Positions 22,390-33,608 of a stretch of DNA of 64,000 nucleotides are shown piece by piece. The first letter of the stretch is position 1; every line of letters starts with the position of its first letter. The stretch is from Dactylonectria macrodidyma (Eukaryota; Ascomycota; Sordariomycetes; Hypocreales; Nectriaceae). The stretch lies in NCBI GenBank assembly GCA_020744425.1, contig JAGMUV010000006.1, forward strand, positions 3,534,001-3,598,000, written 5' to 3'. The notes beneath the pieces were generated by a model, which did not search any database, had not been told where the DNA came from, and worked only from the letters and a program-made list of their open reading frames with translations. Position numbers and translations under genes: made by a program.

Positions 22390-24272
22390 ATGGCCTTTGT
22401 TGCAAACGGAAACGAGTACGACTTCATCGTCGTCGGCGGCGGCACAGCTGGTAACGCCGTGGCCGGCCGTCTTGCCGAGAACCCTCGCGTCCGCGTCCTC
22501 GTCGTCGAGGCCAGCATCCCCAACCCCGACCAGGTCTCCACCATCACCACGCCCTCGCAGGCCTTCAACCTCCGCGGCAGCAAATACGACTGGGGCTACA
22601 AGTCGACCATGATCAAGCGCGACGACTACGAGCGCGTCGAGAAGCCAAACACGCGCGGAAAAGCCCTCGGCGGCTCGTCTTGCGGCAACTATTTCACCTG
22701 GATTCCCGGCTCCAAGCCCACCTTTGACGACTGGGAGGAGTTTGGCGGCTCCGAGTGGAACTGGGATGGCTGTGTCGACTACCTCCGCAAGTGTGCCACC
22801 TACCATGACGAAAAGAAGTTATACCCGGCCGAGCTGAGCAAGATTGGAACCGGTGGCCCCATCCAGATTGAGCACGCCGACTTGGTTCCCGAAATGAAGC
22901 CCTTCCGCGATGCCCTCACCGAGGCCTGGCTGTCCAAGGGCGAAGTTATAACCGAGGACATTTACGAGGGTGAAATGCGAGGCCTCACCCACTGCGTCGA
23001 CACCATCCACGGCGGCCAGCGCCAGGGCAGCTTCCTGTACCTCAAGAACCGGCCCAACATCAGCGTCCTCTACGGCGTCCAGTCCAAGAACCTCATCATC
23101 GACGCGGACACAAAGACCTGTCTGGGTGTCACCGTCGTCAACCCCGACACCCACGCCGAGCTCAGCGTCTACGCCAGCCGCGAGGTCATCCTGTCCCAGG
23201 GTGTCTTTGAGACTCCCAAGCTGCTCATGCTCTCCGGTGTCGGCCCGGCCAAGGAGCTTGCCAAGAACGGCATCGACGTCAAGGTCGACTCTCCCCACGT
23301 CGGCCAGCATCTCTTGGACCACCCCATCGTTCCCTTTGTCCTCCAGATCAAGGACGGATACGGTCTCGACAGCCATATCCTCCGTAAGGGCCCTGCCAAC
23401 GACGCTGCTGTTGCTCAGTACAACCGCGACAAGACTGGTCCCGTCAGCTCTGGCCTCCTCGAGCTCGTTGGCTTCCCTCGCATCGACGAGCGTCTCGAAA
23501 AGTACGACGCCTATGTCGAGGCCAAGGCTGCCAACGGTGGCCTCGACCCCTTTGGTCCCGCCGGCCAGCCTCACTTCGAGCTCGACTTTGTCGGCCTGTT
23601 CAGCTCTGCCTTCCAGTGGCACTACCCAATTCCTGAGAGCGGTGATTACATTACCGTCATCGTCGACTTGCTCCGCCCCCTGTCCGAAGGTGAAGTCACC
23701 CTGAACAACGCCGACCCTCTGGTCCAGCCTAACATCAACCTCAATTTCTTCGGCAACGACCTAGATATCCTTGCCATGCGCGAAGGAGTCCGCTGGACCT
23801 ATGATCTGCTGACCACCGGCGCCGGCTTCAAGGACATTGTTGTCGCAGAGTATCCCTGGAAGATGCCTATCCACTCCGACGAGGAGATGAAGAGGGCTGT
23901 CCTGGACCGCAGCCAGACTGGCTTCCGTAAGTACGCAGTTTTCCAGTTGATTGGACAATGGCTAACCAGTTTGACAGATCCCTGTGGTACTACCCGTCTT
24001 TCCAAGAGTATCCAGCAGGGTGTGGTTGACTCCAGGCTTCGCGTCCATGGTGTTAAGAACCTCCGAATTGCTGATGCTTCCGTCATCCCCGTCATCCCCG
24101 ACTGCCGCATCCAAAACTCTGTCTACATGATTGGCGAAAAGGTCAGTACCCCCACAAAGAACACTTCCACAACAAAACTAACTAGGAATGATAGGGTGCC
24201 GATTTGATCAAGGCCGACCACAAGGACCTCTACGAGAACCAGAAGTTCCCTTACTTCTCCAGCCGCCTCTAG
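22390..24272 (+). CDS. GMC-family FAD oxidoreductase, intracellular type
   Basis: Flavoprotein of 592 residues, three exons: 22390-23926, 23978-24141 and 24195-24272. No signal peptide: MAFVANGNEYDFIVVGGGTAGNAVAGRL opens straight into the FAD Rossmann motif. GMC signature 1 is RGKALGGSSCGNYFTW; signature 2 is GVFETPKLLMLSGVGP. The active-site motif GFHPCGTTRL is formed only after splicing, because its His codon is split by the first intron. The C-terminal IADASVIPVIPDCRIQNSVYMIGEK fits the family. Codon use is strongly biased to C-ending codons, as in highly expressed fungal genes, in contrast to the decayed DNA on both sides. The family oxidises alcohols or sugars; substrate unknown. The long frames on the other strand here are by-products of the codon bias. 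Confidence 0.94.
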
Positions 24273-24929
24273 TTGTACTACGAGCTGGTTGTCTCGGGAT
24301 TATGACTGTTGGAACAGTGATTTGTATTTTTAGGCTAGACTATTATAGATTTTTAGATTTGGAATTTTGTTTATAGACAGTCGGTTAAATAGTTTTATAA
24401 CGCACTTGCTTGCGCATCTCAACTAGGCATCTTCAGTCTTGGAAATGACACTTTTCCTTCCATCCAATTGAAACTGACAATAGGGCTAGCTACTACCATA
24501 ACAGAATAGCGAGTAAGTGGTCTATAGAGGTAAATCTTTTTTAGGAATGATACTTTGACTTAACAGATTGGGCTTTATAGTATCTACAAATCTGTCTAAT
24601 ATGCGCGAACTATATTATAACAAGCTGGAGGGATGACTATAGCTATGCTAAATATCTGGCTGGTATGCCACGCTATATCTTTAACTAATCCCGAATTTCA
24701 TATACGCTACCTTCAATGCCTGATTATATAATTAGAGATATCATAGAGTTTCTTAAATTCATTATTAATCCTGACGCAAGATCGATAAGGTCTGAATCTA
24801 TAAATAGCTAAGCGTAATCCCTATACGGATCTATATGAATACGATTAGTTAAAAGAGCAATAAAGTTCATACTAAGTCCTGAACGGAAGCCCAGTAAGGA
24901 GAAACACTACAATTCGGAGAAAAGACTTA

Positions 24930-25209
24930 TGTCACATCTATCAACTATTGAGACTGAAGACCAGTCTCAAAGGCTCGGATCTCTAGCAAACCGGTCTCAA
25001 AGACCCGGCTTTCTAGCAAGCCGGTCTCGAAGACCCGGCTTCCTAACAAGCCGGTCTCGAAGACCCGGATCCCTTGGGATCCGGTCTACCGAGAACCTTA
25101 TCATAGCTATGAGGGCAACCTACAAATAGGTCTGCCGCGAGCCCTCAGTTAGATAGAAATCAAGAGCTTCTATTCACATCACAATGCACCCTTCCTATCA
25201 GATGCAACA
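24930..25209 (+). mobile_element. Solo LTR, same family as 15400-15698
   Basis: A 280-bp element starting TGTCACAT and ending GATGCAACA, with a perfect 5-bp target duplication ACTTA at 24925-24929 and 25210-25214. It shares the 3' block (CTCAGTTAGATAG, CAAGAGCTTCT, CTTCCTATCAGATGCAACA) with the other LTR. Its 5' half is different: it contains about three and a half copies of a 30-bp tandem repeat (24975-25090). Confidence 0.87.
24975..25090 (+). repeat. 30-bp tandem repeat inside the solo LTR
   Basis: Units of 30 bases centred on CCGGTCTCGAAGACCCGG are repeated head to tail about 3.5 times with few changes. Each unit contains a short inverted repeat (CGGTCT...AGACCCG). Read in one frame the array gives a 10-residue repeat of the form RSxRPGFLxS, but nothing suggests it is translated. 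Confidence 0.8.
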
Positions 25210-26049
25210 ACTTAAGAAAGTGTAGGCATGAAGACAGAAACTATCAATCAGTACTATATTTAAACTGAGGCTATAAATATATATAATGCTGAAGAGCCGA
25301 GTTCCTAAACCCTGATTCGGACTACCTGAAAGTTTGCAATGTCTCAGTAGTTCGTATTAATATCAGCCACGATATCCGTAAGATAATAACTAAGGAATGC
25401 CTGCTACTTATAACCAGTCAAATTTATCTCTACATATGCTGATAGCAGATACTTGGAACTTTTATAAAACTGAACCTCATAAACTCATATATCGCACTCT
25501 ATATTCGCTATCATAACGCTCTTTATTTATTATATTACTTGCTTTATAGGGAAGGCATAGGCCGCTTAGGTCCCATAATCAACTCATAATCTAGCCCAGA
25601 TAAAACTACAAAGTTCAGAATGACTGTACGAAAAGAGTCTGGCACGGCTAACCAGCTCGGTATTATATAGATGAAGAATTGATTGCTTCATATCGTAATA
25701 TGTATATCTAGACTGGCTAGCTAACTTGAAACAGATCCTTCAGAATATAAAGGGATTTTTAGTTACAACAGGGCCCAAAAAAGAAAGTAGAAAGGTTCAA
25801 TCCAACAAATATCAAGATAAGCTAGTTCGCTAGTGAAATTTTAGGATTCGATACGACATTACATTTCAAATGATACGAAGGCAAGCAGTATTGGCAACCT
25901 AGTCTCAGGCATCGACAATTACATAATTATATGATGAGATATAGCAAACTATAAGAGGCCATTAAAATCAGTGGTTTCGGTTATGAAACAACTTCATTTC
26001 AAGGCAGTTTCAAAGCTATACAGAAAAGACCCCTCTTTCTCCCTTAAAG

Positions 26050-26728
26050 ATGAAGCTTACCCTGGTGTTTGTGAGCGCCTTTTGCGCTGCAGCGTTCGGC
26101 CGTCCCTTTGGCGAAAATGTCACCCACCAGAGACGTGGTCCACCTGCTACGCTTGTCAAGGCGACTCCCATCGATTCAAAGGTCGATATATCTGTGCGTA
26201 TCGCATTGAAGCAGCGTAACTAGGACAAAGGCATGGACTTGCTTATGGATGTGTAAGTACAATTTCGAGTTTATTATATGACTCCGGTTTTACCATATGT
26301 GGCTGGGCCTGGTTGTATTGATCATTTTCTAGCTCTGATCCTGACTCGCCAAACTATGGCAAAAACTATACGGCTGAGTAAGTCGTTGGCCTTTTCTCCC
26401 CTGATCCAGACTCAATTGATATTGTCAAAAGTTGGCTTGCTAAATCAGGTGTTGAGGATGTGACGGCGCCTAAGAGTAAGGGCTAGATCGATTTCAAAAC
26501 GATAGCTAAGAAACTTAAGACTTTACTCAAGACCACCTACAATATCAATGAATACATAGCAACTGGGGACAAACACTTGGTCGCAGATAGTTGCAAATTG
26601 CCAAGCTAAGTTTCCCAGCATGTTGACTTCATCACACCAGGTATTGTTACAAATAAGATAGTCCCCGAGGCTATCTTGGAGTTAGGCATGCAGCCTGGAC
26701 AACCTAGTGGTGAAATTACTTGACTTCT
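26050..26728 (+). pseudogene. Sedolisin (S53) propeptide remnant
   Basis: The reading starts MKLTLVFVSAFCAAAFGRP, a signal peptide, then the pro-kumamolisin propeptide: PPATLVKATPIDSKVDISV, RIALKQRN, DKGMDLLMDV, and, across an intact intron (donor GTAAGT after 26252, acceptor TTTTCTAG near 26332), SDPDSPNYGKNYTAE. Further on come FSPDPDSIDIVKSWL, VEDVT, TAKK-like and HVDFITPGIV, all hallmarks of fungal tripeptidyl-peptidase propeptides. At least four in-frame stops break it (the first TAG at 26220-26222), some explainable as C-to-T type changes. The catalytic Glu/Asp/Ser domain is absent: homology ends near 26728, where Helitron-like sequence begins. Confidence 0.75.
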
Positions 26729-26739
26729 GCGTTAGTGCA

Positions 26740-27110
26740 GGCTATGACGGCTCTTTAGAAATGTAAGAAGTGTCTTCTACTAGATGGTAGTGATGGGGTT
26801 GATATTTGCCTTAAGTGCTGTAGCAGTTTTAAAAAAGGGAAGCTGCTAAAGGCCTGCTTAGTTAATATGGATACCGGATATAAGTATTATTATCCTAGGG
26901 AGCTCGATAGCCTCTTTCCTATTGAGGAGAGACTGATCGCTCTTCAGGCCTCTTTGGCTATATTACGAAGTTTAATGTTCATAAAACGCTATTAGGTATC
27001 AGTTACCGAAAATACGTGAAGGGTCATATTGTCATATTTCTGAATAATATAGATGACCTAGTTGCTATGGTGTTCCCTCACTTTAGTCTATCGTCTAAGT
27101 TAATTATATA
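26740..27110 (+). mobile_element. Helitron helicase-gene remnant
   Basis: A degenerate reading gives CKKCLLLDGSDGVDICLKCC, a zinc-finger-like C-x2-C...C-x2-C block, then PRELDSLFPIEERLIAL and YRKYVKGHIVIFLNNIDDL, followed by a FPH motif. This order matches the region before the helicase-like domain of fungal Helitron Rep/helicase proteins (cysteine block, EELxxLTxxEExLIA, GHxxxFPNN). At least two stops and one frame change are present. Neither Rep nor helicase catalytic parts are here. It ends about 30 bases from the stop of the convergent alcohol dehydrogenase gene. Confidence 0.6.
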
Positions 27111-27141
27111 TTCGTCTATGTTTTGTATTTCCCTCAGCTAT

Positions 27142-28336
27142 TTAAGCATCTACGTGCTTCTCGTTGACCAACACGTAGCGGTATCGCGCTTTACCCTCCT
27201 CCATATCCACAATGGCCTTGTTCGCATCCTTCAGCGGCCTCAGCTCAACCCAAGGCTTGATGCCCAGCTCGACAGCCAGGTTGAGCATCTCCTCGATTTC
27301 CTTGGGAGAACCGATGGCGCTGCCACTCACCTTAAATCCGCCGTTGATCAGCGTGAAAGCGTTGATGTTGGGCAAGTCGCCAGCGTCAGGAGCACTATGG
27401 GTTGTTAGTTCGGGTGTAGAAGAGTGGGATATGGGAAGAATGCCTACCCAACCTGGATGAAGTCACCGCCGTATCGGAGGAGTTTCAAGTAGTCGCCGAG
27501 GGGCATCCTGGCACTCGAGACGGTGCAAATGATGAGGTCGATGGACTTGGCGTGCTTGGTAGCCCAGTCCTGCTCATGATCCGTCGCAATGTAATCGTCG
27601 GCACCAAGAGCCAACACATGCTTTCTCTTGGCCTCCTTGCGCGAGATGCCAACGACCTTGCCCGCACCGAGGGCCTTCGCGAATAGAACAGCAAAGTGAC
27701 CCAGTCCACCGACACCTACAACACCGACAGTCTTGCTAGGTCCGCAGCCGTTCTTTCGCAGCGGCGAATACACGGTAACACCGGCACACATCATAGGCGC
27801 AGCGTGCTCTGAGGGCAGACCATCAGGGATCTTGACAACGAAGCGCGAGTCGGTGCGGTTGTAGTCGGCGAAGCCGCCGAAGGACTTGCCCACGTCGCCG
27901 GGATACGCGTCGCCGTAAGTGTTGATGTTCTTGGGACAGTAGTTGGGTCGGCCAGACGAGCATTCGATGCAATCGTCGCGGAGACAGCTTCGGGCTTGGG
28001 CACCGACACCGACGCGGTCGCCGACCTTGATATGCTTGACGTTATTGCCGACGCGGACGACGTTGCCGACGATCTCATGGCCGACGCAGCAGGCTGGTGA
28101 TATTAGCATTTGATTCAACAATGAGTTGAAAAGAGGTAAAGCTTACGATAAGGAGTCTCCCCCCATCCGGAGCGGAGCATGTGATAATCAGAACCGCAGA
28201 TACCGCAGTGAGTGACCTTGATGTCAACATCATCCTCCTCCCACTTCTTAGGCTCAAAGGAACCCCATTCCATCTTGCCGTTGACGGAATCGGGTGTATA
28301 GCCCAACCAGCCCTGGAATTCGTAATCGGTCGACAT
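27142..28336 (-). CDS. NADP-dependent zinc alcohol dehydrogenase (cinnamyl-alcohol type)
   Basis: Cytosolic medium-chain dehydrogenase of 362 residues, three exons: 28147-28336, 27448-28093 and 27142-27394. Catalytic-zinc ligands are in THCGICGSDYH and GHEIVG; structural-zinc cysteines are in the segment from CLRDDCIECSSG to PNYC. The cofactor site is VGVVGVGGLGHFAVLFAKALG with the following KEAKRKHVLALGAD, as in yeast ADH6/ADH7 and plant cinnamyl-alcohol dehydrogenases. It would reduce aromatic or branched aldehydes to alcohols with NADPH. A Helitron relic lies directly beyond its 3' end. Confidence 0.94.
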
Positions 28337-29561
28337 TTTGGATGAGAGTATATGTGCAAGTTGAGAGCGTATCGGAACGTCTCAAGTGCCAGTTGATGGA
28401 CAGTTGATGGACATTACTTGTCTCGACCCAAGACCATGACGATCAGGGCTTCTACAGTTTATATACCAGCAGTTCCGAGCTCCCAGGCTATCTACAGACT
28501 CCGCCCCATAGTCGGCATTTATCGGCTTTGATGCTATCTCAACCTGCGCCAGCAGCTCGGAATGAGGACTTTTCGGACTTAAACTATTGGATATAGAGCT
28601 TCAGACCAAGCTTGGAAGCCCATCGCCGTTGGTGTGCCGGGGAGATAACCCACCAACGCCCCAAGAATAGGGCCACCACGAAAAATATTTCGTCCAGAGA
28701 GAACAAGCTTTTAAGTTCTCACTGCATCGTCATCATCGTCATCTCAGTCAAGGAACAGCGGAACACCCAAGTTTCATCTAGAATGGGGAATGGGAAAGGC
28801 GTCGGCCCCACCGTCAGCGAATTGCATTAACGTCTCTTGTCTCGGCGAATGGATGAGGGATACAGTATGACGACCAACCCGGTGATCCCAGCACCAGTTA
28901 TCAGTACATAAACCCCGGTCTGATCCCTCGGTTAGGGCCTTCTTCAGTAGTTCAAATTCAATCATCCAATCATCTCTTCAGCCCACACCCTCTGTTGCAC
29001 ACCTCACCTTTTGAGACGTTCCACTGCGGATTGCGGGGGTTCCTTTGTCGAAATTCGGGGAAATAAGACGCTAAACACCCGTCGACTGTCTTATCTCCCC
29101 GCCCTGGCCACCATGATTGATGGCTTCCCAACCGGAGGTAAGTGCGCCCGACGAACTCATCTCGTGTTTCAACGTCCTCAGTTTAGCTCCCTCCCTCGAA
29201 GTGCCGTCATGGGACCCGTGTCCTAGGCATCGCCGCCCATCACCACTCCAGCTAGCCGTAGACCACCATCCATGGTCCGATCTATTGCCTAAACCTCAAT
29301 TGCGTTGAGGATGTTATCGCGTAAATGAGGCGTGGGAACCAAGTGCGTGAAAGGTAGGCGACGGGCATTAGCTTTATATTTTTATTATAACGTTATGTTG
29401 CAGGCACCTATTCCGTTACGCTGCAGTAAAGTTTCTGATGTCAAGTTTCGAGTTTGAGCCTCTCGCTGGTCGTGTGGAAAATAATTGACGGATTGAAATG
29501 GCCGAAATCCGTCCCCATCAGCTCCCGAATTGTGCCCAATTGAGACATCCCAGCAAACCAT
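28337..29561. other. Intergenic region without recognisable gene
   Basis: About 1.2 kb. The first part is the promoter of the alcohol dehydrogenase, the last part the 3' flank of the permease. Short frames show no family features. Confidence 0.4.
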
Positions 29562-31515
29562 CTACATAACCTTGTGCAAGGCACGACGCCAGGCAGGCCA
29601 AGCAGCCACTTTAGCCCGATGCGCATTAATCTCATCCCAATCATGGTCACGAAGGCCCGTATCGATATCAATCTGATCGATACTAAGCCACCCGATACGC
29701 TTCCAGATATATCCACACACCCAGAAGAGCATCACAACGGGCAAAGCAAGGCATGCCTTGAAGAAATCTTCTGCATTTCCAGTGCCCGTCTTGCCCGGAG
29801 GACAGATAGCCACGAAGATCTGCGCGATAAGAAGGAGGACACACAGAATGAGGCCAATCCAGGAGCCTGCCACGCCGAAGCACGCGCGGAATGGGATCTG
29901 GTCCAATGAGCGGCCTCGGCGTTTCCATGCAGCTCGGAATCGGATGTGAGACTAGACAGGATATTAGACACAATCATCAACGACCAACTCGCATTACTCA
30001 CCAAGCAGATGGAGCTCCAGGTAAAGAGAACGGCCAACCCAGCTAGGGCGAGAAGCCAGTCGAAAACAAGTGAACCTGAAGATGCCAGAGCGATATACGC
30101 AAGGCCTCCGCAGATCAAGTGGAACAAAACCGACATAATGGGACGCCCCGATTTATCAACGTAGGTGAAAATGTTAGGGGCATAACCTTCGTGAGCCAAG
30201 GCCGACAGAGTCCGTGAGCCGCCATAAACAGCCGATACGCCGATGGAGACCACAGAGATGCAAATAATAACATTCATGAAGTGAGCAAATCCCTTAAGTC
30301 CCGCGTCGAGCCCGGCAAGGACAAATGGAGAAGTGCCTTCCTTGTAAGGGTTTTCGGCGTTGAGAAGGCGGTTATCCTTGGAACTGACTAGGAGACCGAC
30401 GAGCGTGAGGCCGATTATGTAAAAGCTGCGAACTATCAGCGAAGCCCCAATGATCAGCAGAGGGCAGGGCTTACAGGGTAATTCGCCAAAAGACTTGTTT
30501 AATGGCTCCGGGTAAGGCTTTGGTTGGGTTCTTAGACTCGGCGGCACCAAGCCCAACTAATTCCGTACCGGCAAAAGAAAAGGAAGCCGTAACAAAGACC
30601 GAACAAAAGCCTCGGAAACCGTTCTGAAATGCGCCAGGATCTTCCCAGAGCCGGGTCCCCCAATACGCATTATACTGACCGTTATCGGGGCCACCGCCAC
30701 AGATCAGAACAACAGCAATTACCATGAAGATCAGGATTGCTGCGAGTTTGATGCAGGACGCCCAAAATTCTTCTTCGGCGTAGCCAAGGGTGCCAAAGAT
30801 ATTGACGATAATAATGAACATCCAGAACACGGTAATCCAAACCCCGGCGTTGATGTCTTTGTTCCAGTATTGTACCGTAAAGGAACACACTGTCAGCTCG
30901 AGAGGCAAAACGATCAACCAAGAGAAGACCTATGAAGTTTCTGTTAGTCTCATCCAAGAGCTAACACAAGAGAGCACCGACATAGTTATAGCCCATCGCA
31001 AACCCCCACGAAGGGTCGATAAATCTCATAGCATAGGTATAAAAGCCGCCTGAAACCGGATACATAATCGCTAGTTCGCCGAGCGAGTGCATCACATTGA
31101 AGATCATGACGCCCGCAATAAGAAAGCAAACCAGAACAGAGCCAGGGCCGCCTCTCGTCAAAGCTCCGCCAGAGCCAACAAAGAACCCGGCGCCGATGGA
31201 GCCTCCGATGGCAATCATGTGGAGGTGTCGCTTCGTCATCGATCGATCGAGTTCAACATCGCCCGTGCCGTAGTCACCTAGAGAATTCGCAGTCAGTACC
31301 GATTGCGAGGAGGAATGAGTGGATGGAAACTTACGCCGTGTAAAAGACCTGAGATTCAAGCCATTTCGGGTCATAAAGTCCGTTTCGCGGAAGTCTTCAG
31401 GAACCTGAGCCGCGAAAGAGGCTACCTCGGGGTCTTGGATGATAGTTTTAGCTTGATGGACGTCAAGCTCGAGCTGGTCTTGTTTAGACGCCATGTTGGT
31501 TGGCGAAGACGACAT
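29562..31515 (-). CDS. Amino-acid permease (YAT/APC superfamily)
   Basis: Plasma-membrane transporter of 581 residues with about 12 membrane segments, five exons: 31335-31515, 30982-31277, 30475-30929, 30002-30425 and 29562-29951. The family start RSMTKRHLHMIAIGGSIGAGFFVGSG is clear, followed by GPGSVLVCFLIAG and the signature SLGELAIMYPVSGGFYTYA. Later blocks are SFSFAGTELVGLGAAESKNP, VSIGVSAVYGGSRTLSALAHEGYAPNIF and a closing FKACLALPVVMLFWVCGYIWKR. The intron after exon 2 has a GTCGGT donor, weaker than the others but the only one that keeps the frame. The protein imports amino acids by proton symport; which ones is not visible. It would fit as supplier of the decarboxylase 9 kb away, but that link is inference. 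Confidence 0.95.
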
Positions 31516-33608
31516 ATTAGCGGAAGTCGGGAGATTTCACCCTGACTGAGCGTTGGGGACGGTGGCGGCAATGACATGTAATGAAGAATGGAAGATGGCC
31601 AAGTGCTCTGGGAAAGGGGGAGACATCCAGAACATCTAGGGAGGCGCCCCTTATATGCCCGGTACCAAGAGCAAGGCGGGCAACTTCCGAGTGCTGGTGG
31701 CGCAATCAAACGCTACAAGACTCTTGAACTTTCCGAGAGCGTGTGCTGAGACCAACTATCCATGGTTAGGCAGATGGCTTCCTTTGTTGGTATCTCTGAC
31801 GCCATGTCCCCTTGGGATAAGAGAGTATCTCGATCCCCAGCACCGATAGCCTGAACATTACCTGTAGCCTACCTTTAGCTTCTGATACAGCCTCCTTTAA
31901 CCTAAACAAGGACTAGAACCCGGGGTACACGGGGTCATTCGAACTCCGTGTGGCCGTCTCTCCAGAAATGCCAGGATGAATCGGCGGGGCACTCTGGGGA
32001 TGTCGATTGTTGGTGGAGTTTGGACTCTGCATGATGGCAATCCCGGAAGGCTAGCGGCAAGGTAGGCTACGCTGGGCGATAGGGGGCACTGTTGCAGTAG
32101 GCTACGCACCCTCGACAATCAGTGTAGTACCACTGTACTCCACGTAGTGCCCACCGGGCTTAATTCCCCCCTCACTTTTGACCCAACCCCTACCGCAATT
32201 CCGAGTTCCGAATTAATCATTCAATCTGGCTACGCCCTCATGGACCGAAACTTGATTGAGCGTCGGTATTGCTCCATCTTGGCCGGCTGCGGCGGCTCCT
32301 AGCTATTGTTAGTAGCTGTCATCTCAACGCGGCGATCGATGTTGATAGTAGAAACGCGAATAGTACGGCCATGCTGAATTGAGGCACAGCCAACAGGGTT
32401 GCAGAGGTAAAAGGTTCAGCTCATGCCGGTCGCAGGGCATGGAAGGATATTGACTAGCCGGCGAAAGTCGAATAAGTCTTACCTGATGCCCTCTGGAACT
32501 GCGAGTTACTCTAGCTTCGGAAAACCTGGTTCGAGGTTTCTTGTTGCTGAACTGGGGCAAGTGTGTTTTAGACGTTGGATCTAGGGAGAACCCTAGATGC
32601 TATTCAGTCAATGATTTTGACCCTAACTTTATCAGTTGCCTGAGAGCGACTCGTACCATGGTTGTAGCTTCATTTCCCAGTGACAACAGGCATGGCATTT
32701 CGAAGCTCATGCCTATTACTCCTGTCTGAAGCTTGATGATACACGGCGACGAGGTATGGGGAACGAATGCACGGAAGTTGCTGGACTGTCAACGGATAAA
32801 CCCTACCAAATTGGCTACTGTATAGTACTTTGCTTCGGTGCCCCATTGGATCTACGCGACGGCCCTCAGTATATCACATTGACATGGAGACAAGAGGAAG
32901 GCTCGGAAGTTCCTGTTTGCTGCAGACTGGACTACAGTATGGGGTTTACCGGGGTCAGCTGGAGCAAGCTCGGAACCTTGACTTAAAATACGACTCTTAA
33001 TGATTAATCTGCAACGCGGTCGGAGTGTCGGTATCTTCAATACTTTCAACCATGAGCTTAGAAAGAACTGAAGCCCTAGCTTAGTGTGGAGGCCAGAAGG
33101 AAAACTGCCAAAGCTTGGATTGGCAGAGTTGCATGCGAGATGGCAACGTACCCGGGGCTTCGCTCCCTTGAACCTTGCGATAAGTACCTTGTATGGAGCC
33201 TGAAGAGCACGATATGCAGCCTTGACAGATGGGAAAAAACCCTCCTTGACGAGATTAACGGCCGCGACGGTCCGCAAGTTTTTTTTTAAGCGTTACAGCG
33301 CGAAAAGACATGGTTTCCAGTATCCGGATTAACCTGGAGCTTGGCTTTCAGGGCGAATGCGGGGATCGGAAACGTGGAGATCGGCAAGCGTTATTGGCCT
33401 GACTTGTGTTTCCTGGTACTGTCCAAAGCGATTGAAGCTGTACCAGCTGCTCCCGCATTCCGGAGATTCCGGAAGCATGCAAAATTTCTTACCCAGCGGG
33501 TGGGGCATGCGCCCAGTTGAAAACTCTTTGTCTCCCGCCTCGTCGGACTTGCGGCACGGCACAGACTTTTCTCCCCGCTATGTCCGACCTGAGGCATTGA
33601 ATCCAGCA
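31516..33608. other. Intergenic region with a transposase scrap
   Basis: About 2.1 kb. It holds the permease promoter at one end and the regulator promoter at the other. The only recognisable item is the transposase-like HTH remnant near 33130-33277. Confidence 0.4.
33130..33277 (-). pseudogene. pogo/Fot-type transposase N-terminal HTH remnant
   Basis: The minus strand reads AAVNLVKEGFFPSVKAAYRAL followed by QAPYKVLIARFKGAKPR. This is the pattern of the N-terminal psq-type helix-turn-helix of fungal pogo/Fot transposases (AI..VK.G..PSV.AAA.A...P..T...R..G..PR). The rest of the transposase is not recognisable, so this is a scrap of a decayed DNA transposon. Confidence 0.42.

Larger units (their letters stand above)
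24273..26049. other. AT-rich gene desert around a solo LTR
   Basis: About 1.8 kb of AT-rich, stop-rich DNA typical of RIP-affected repeats. Only the solo LTR at 24930-25209 is recognised. Confidence 0.5.

Noticed and set aside
22819..23704. Long frames of 267 codons (minus strand) and 244 codons (plus strand) inside the GMC gene
   Set aside because: They are shadows caused by the strong C/G-ending codon bias of the real gene and carry no family motif.
24929..25129. A 66-codon frame with a 10-residue repeat
   Set aside because: It lies within the solo LTR and only reflects the 30-bp tandem DNA repeat.
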